A DNA stretch of 6,137 nt from JBJKRW01 sp046704445. GTDB lineage: Bacteria; Patescibacteriota; Microgenomatia; UBA1406; GWC2-37-13. The notes below the pieces were generated by a model. It did not search any database. It had not been told where the DNA came from and was given only the letters and a program-made list of their open reading frames with translations. The translations under genes were made by a program, and so were the position numbers. This document shows positions 5,555 to 6,137 of the stretch, piece after piece; the stretch's first letter is position 1; each line of letters begins with the position of its first letter. The DNA lies in the NCBI GenBank assembly GCA_046704445.1, contig JBJKRW010000097.1, forward strand, positions 1 to 6,137, in the 5' to 3' direction.

Positions 5555-5574
5555 TTTTTCTAATTAGAGAAAAA
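5555..5574. repeat. A/T-rich inverted repeat (7-bp arms, 6-bp centre)
   Basis: TTTTTCT (5555-5561) and AGAAAAA (5568-5574) are perfect complements. The centre overlaps a 10-bp palindrome, TCTAATTAGA (5559-5568). It lies between the end of the right-edge methyltransferase and the promoter of the 89-aa gene. The pure A/T stem is weak for a terminator, although it could act as a poor bidirectional one or as a protein site upstream of the 89-aa promoter. Confidence 0.3.
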
Positions 5575-5621
5575 CCGCTAATAGAAAATAAATTTAAAAA
5601 TTCTTCCCAATAATGATTGAG

Positions 5622-6137
5622 TTAAATACTCTGAAATGATAAAAGATAAGGAGCATAAGATTCGTGTTTTATTGTATTTTCGGGAGCAAGATCGTTGCTC
5701 ATTGCCAATAATGATAAATTAAGCAATAGTTGGTCATCTTTTGAATCAGCCGCAAATTTTATAGCTTCTTCTATGCGAATTTTTCCCGAAACAGCAAGAA
5801 AAATATCCGCCTGCCTGCTTCTTTCCCCTAATCCAACCGGACGATTTTCAAGTAACTTGAGATGAAGCTGTTGAAATAATTCATTATTTTTAAGAATATT
5901 ATCGATGATAAATTGATAGTCGCAAATATTAATCACTCCGTTTGGTTTCAATATTCTTACGGCTTCTTTAAGCAATGTAACAAGACGTTCGGAATATAAA
6001 TCGTCCTGAGGTAAAATAAAATTGGCATCCACACGTGTAATGCTCTTATCACGAAAAGGAAGATGCTGTTCCGGATAAATACCGCCTCTTATATATCTTA
6101 TTCCATCCCGAAGTCCGCTTTCTGTTAACGGATCTAT
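5622..6137 (-). CDS. SAM-dependent methyltransferase-like protein, C-terminal part (5' end outside window)
   Basis: The frame is open to the right edge; 171 residues are visible, so the GTG at 6032 is internal rather than the start. The visible part begins in the core after the SAM-binding motif. LPFRDKSITRVDANFILPQ looks like the motif IV region. ERLVTLLKEAVRILKPNGVINI (about 50-71) is the classic helix and strand of class I methyltransferases (E-x-x-R-x-LKP-x-G). The rest is a helical tail with RPVGLGERSRQADIFLAVSG and runs of leucines (DDQLLLNLSLLAMS). The glycine-rich motif I, which would confirm the call, lies outside the window. It is not obviously a close relative of the methyltransferase at 1978-2946. 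The stop is TAA. Confidence 0.65.
   Translation of the reverse strand: MDPLTESGLRDGIRYIRGGIYPEQHLPFRDKSITRVDANFILPQDDLYSERLVTLLKEAVRILKPNGVINICDYQFIIDNILKNNELFQQLHLKLLENRPVGLGERSRQADIFLAVSGKIRIEEAIKFAADSKDDQLLLNLSLLAMSNDLAPENTIKHESYAPYLLSFQSI

Noticed and set aside
443..6137. A sugar/lipid-modification gene cluster built from SGNH esterase, PIG-L deacetylase and two methyltransferases
   Set aside because: The genes are on alternating strands, have separate promoters and are interrupted by unrelated genes. No glycosyltransferase or transporter is present.
1..6137. UGA recoding as in Gracilibacteria/SR1
   Set aside because: All the long frames are uninterrupted under the standard code and end in TAA or TAG. 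No gene needs UGA read as glycine, although UGA is not used as a stop in this small sample.

Overview
The window is AT-rich, compact bacterial DNA with the standard genetic code. Six genes are complete or nearly so, both edges cut genes, and the genes alternate strands so that almost every one has its own promoter. No tRNA, rRNA, CRISPR array, IS element or phage gene is visible. None of the six gene starts has a convincing Shine-Dalgarno sequence. This, the small genes and the protein types (TrmB-like regulator tail, membrane-anchored PIG-L deacetylase, short coiled-coil membrane protein) suggest a Candidate Phyla Radiation (Patescibacteria) genome, perhaps Microgenomates-like. That placement is inference; no phylogenetic marker is present.

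Layout. The left edge (3-410, +) holds the C-terminal effector domain of a TrmB-family regulator. It converges on an SGNH/GDSL hydrolase (443-1084, -). A 164-bp divergent intergenic region follows with two perfect inverted repeats and a strong promoter for a YdeI/DUF1801-OmdA protein (1249-1836, +). Next is a class I SAM methyltransferase (1978-2946, +). The stretch 2947-3359 holds two weak small candidates: a 68-aa minus-strand ORF and a 57-aa hydrophobic plus-strand ORF. Then come, all on the minus strand, a membrane-anchored PIG-L deacetylase (3360-4136), a 305-aa protein with no recognised family (4242-5159), an 89-aa coiled-coil/two-TM protein (5247-5516) and the C-terminal part of a second SAM methyltransferase cut by the right edge (5622-6137).

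How it fits together. I see no operon and no shared pathway. The genes look like independently transcribed housekeeping or accessory units. The most coherent signal is transcriptional. Four genes have a -10 hexamer followed by exactly 6 nt and then the start codon, which predicts leaderless mRNAs. The other two main genes have an extended -10 followed by exactly 24 nt to the start codon, giving a short leader without a ribosome binding site. This regularity also settles the start codons of the SGNH and PIG-L genes, where a longer reading frame is possible. The most novel coding element is the cysteine-free, tryptophan-rich 305-aa orphan.
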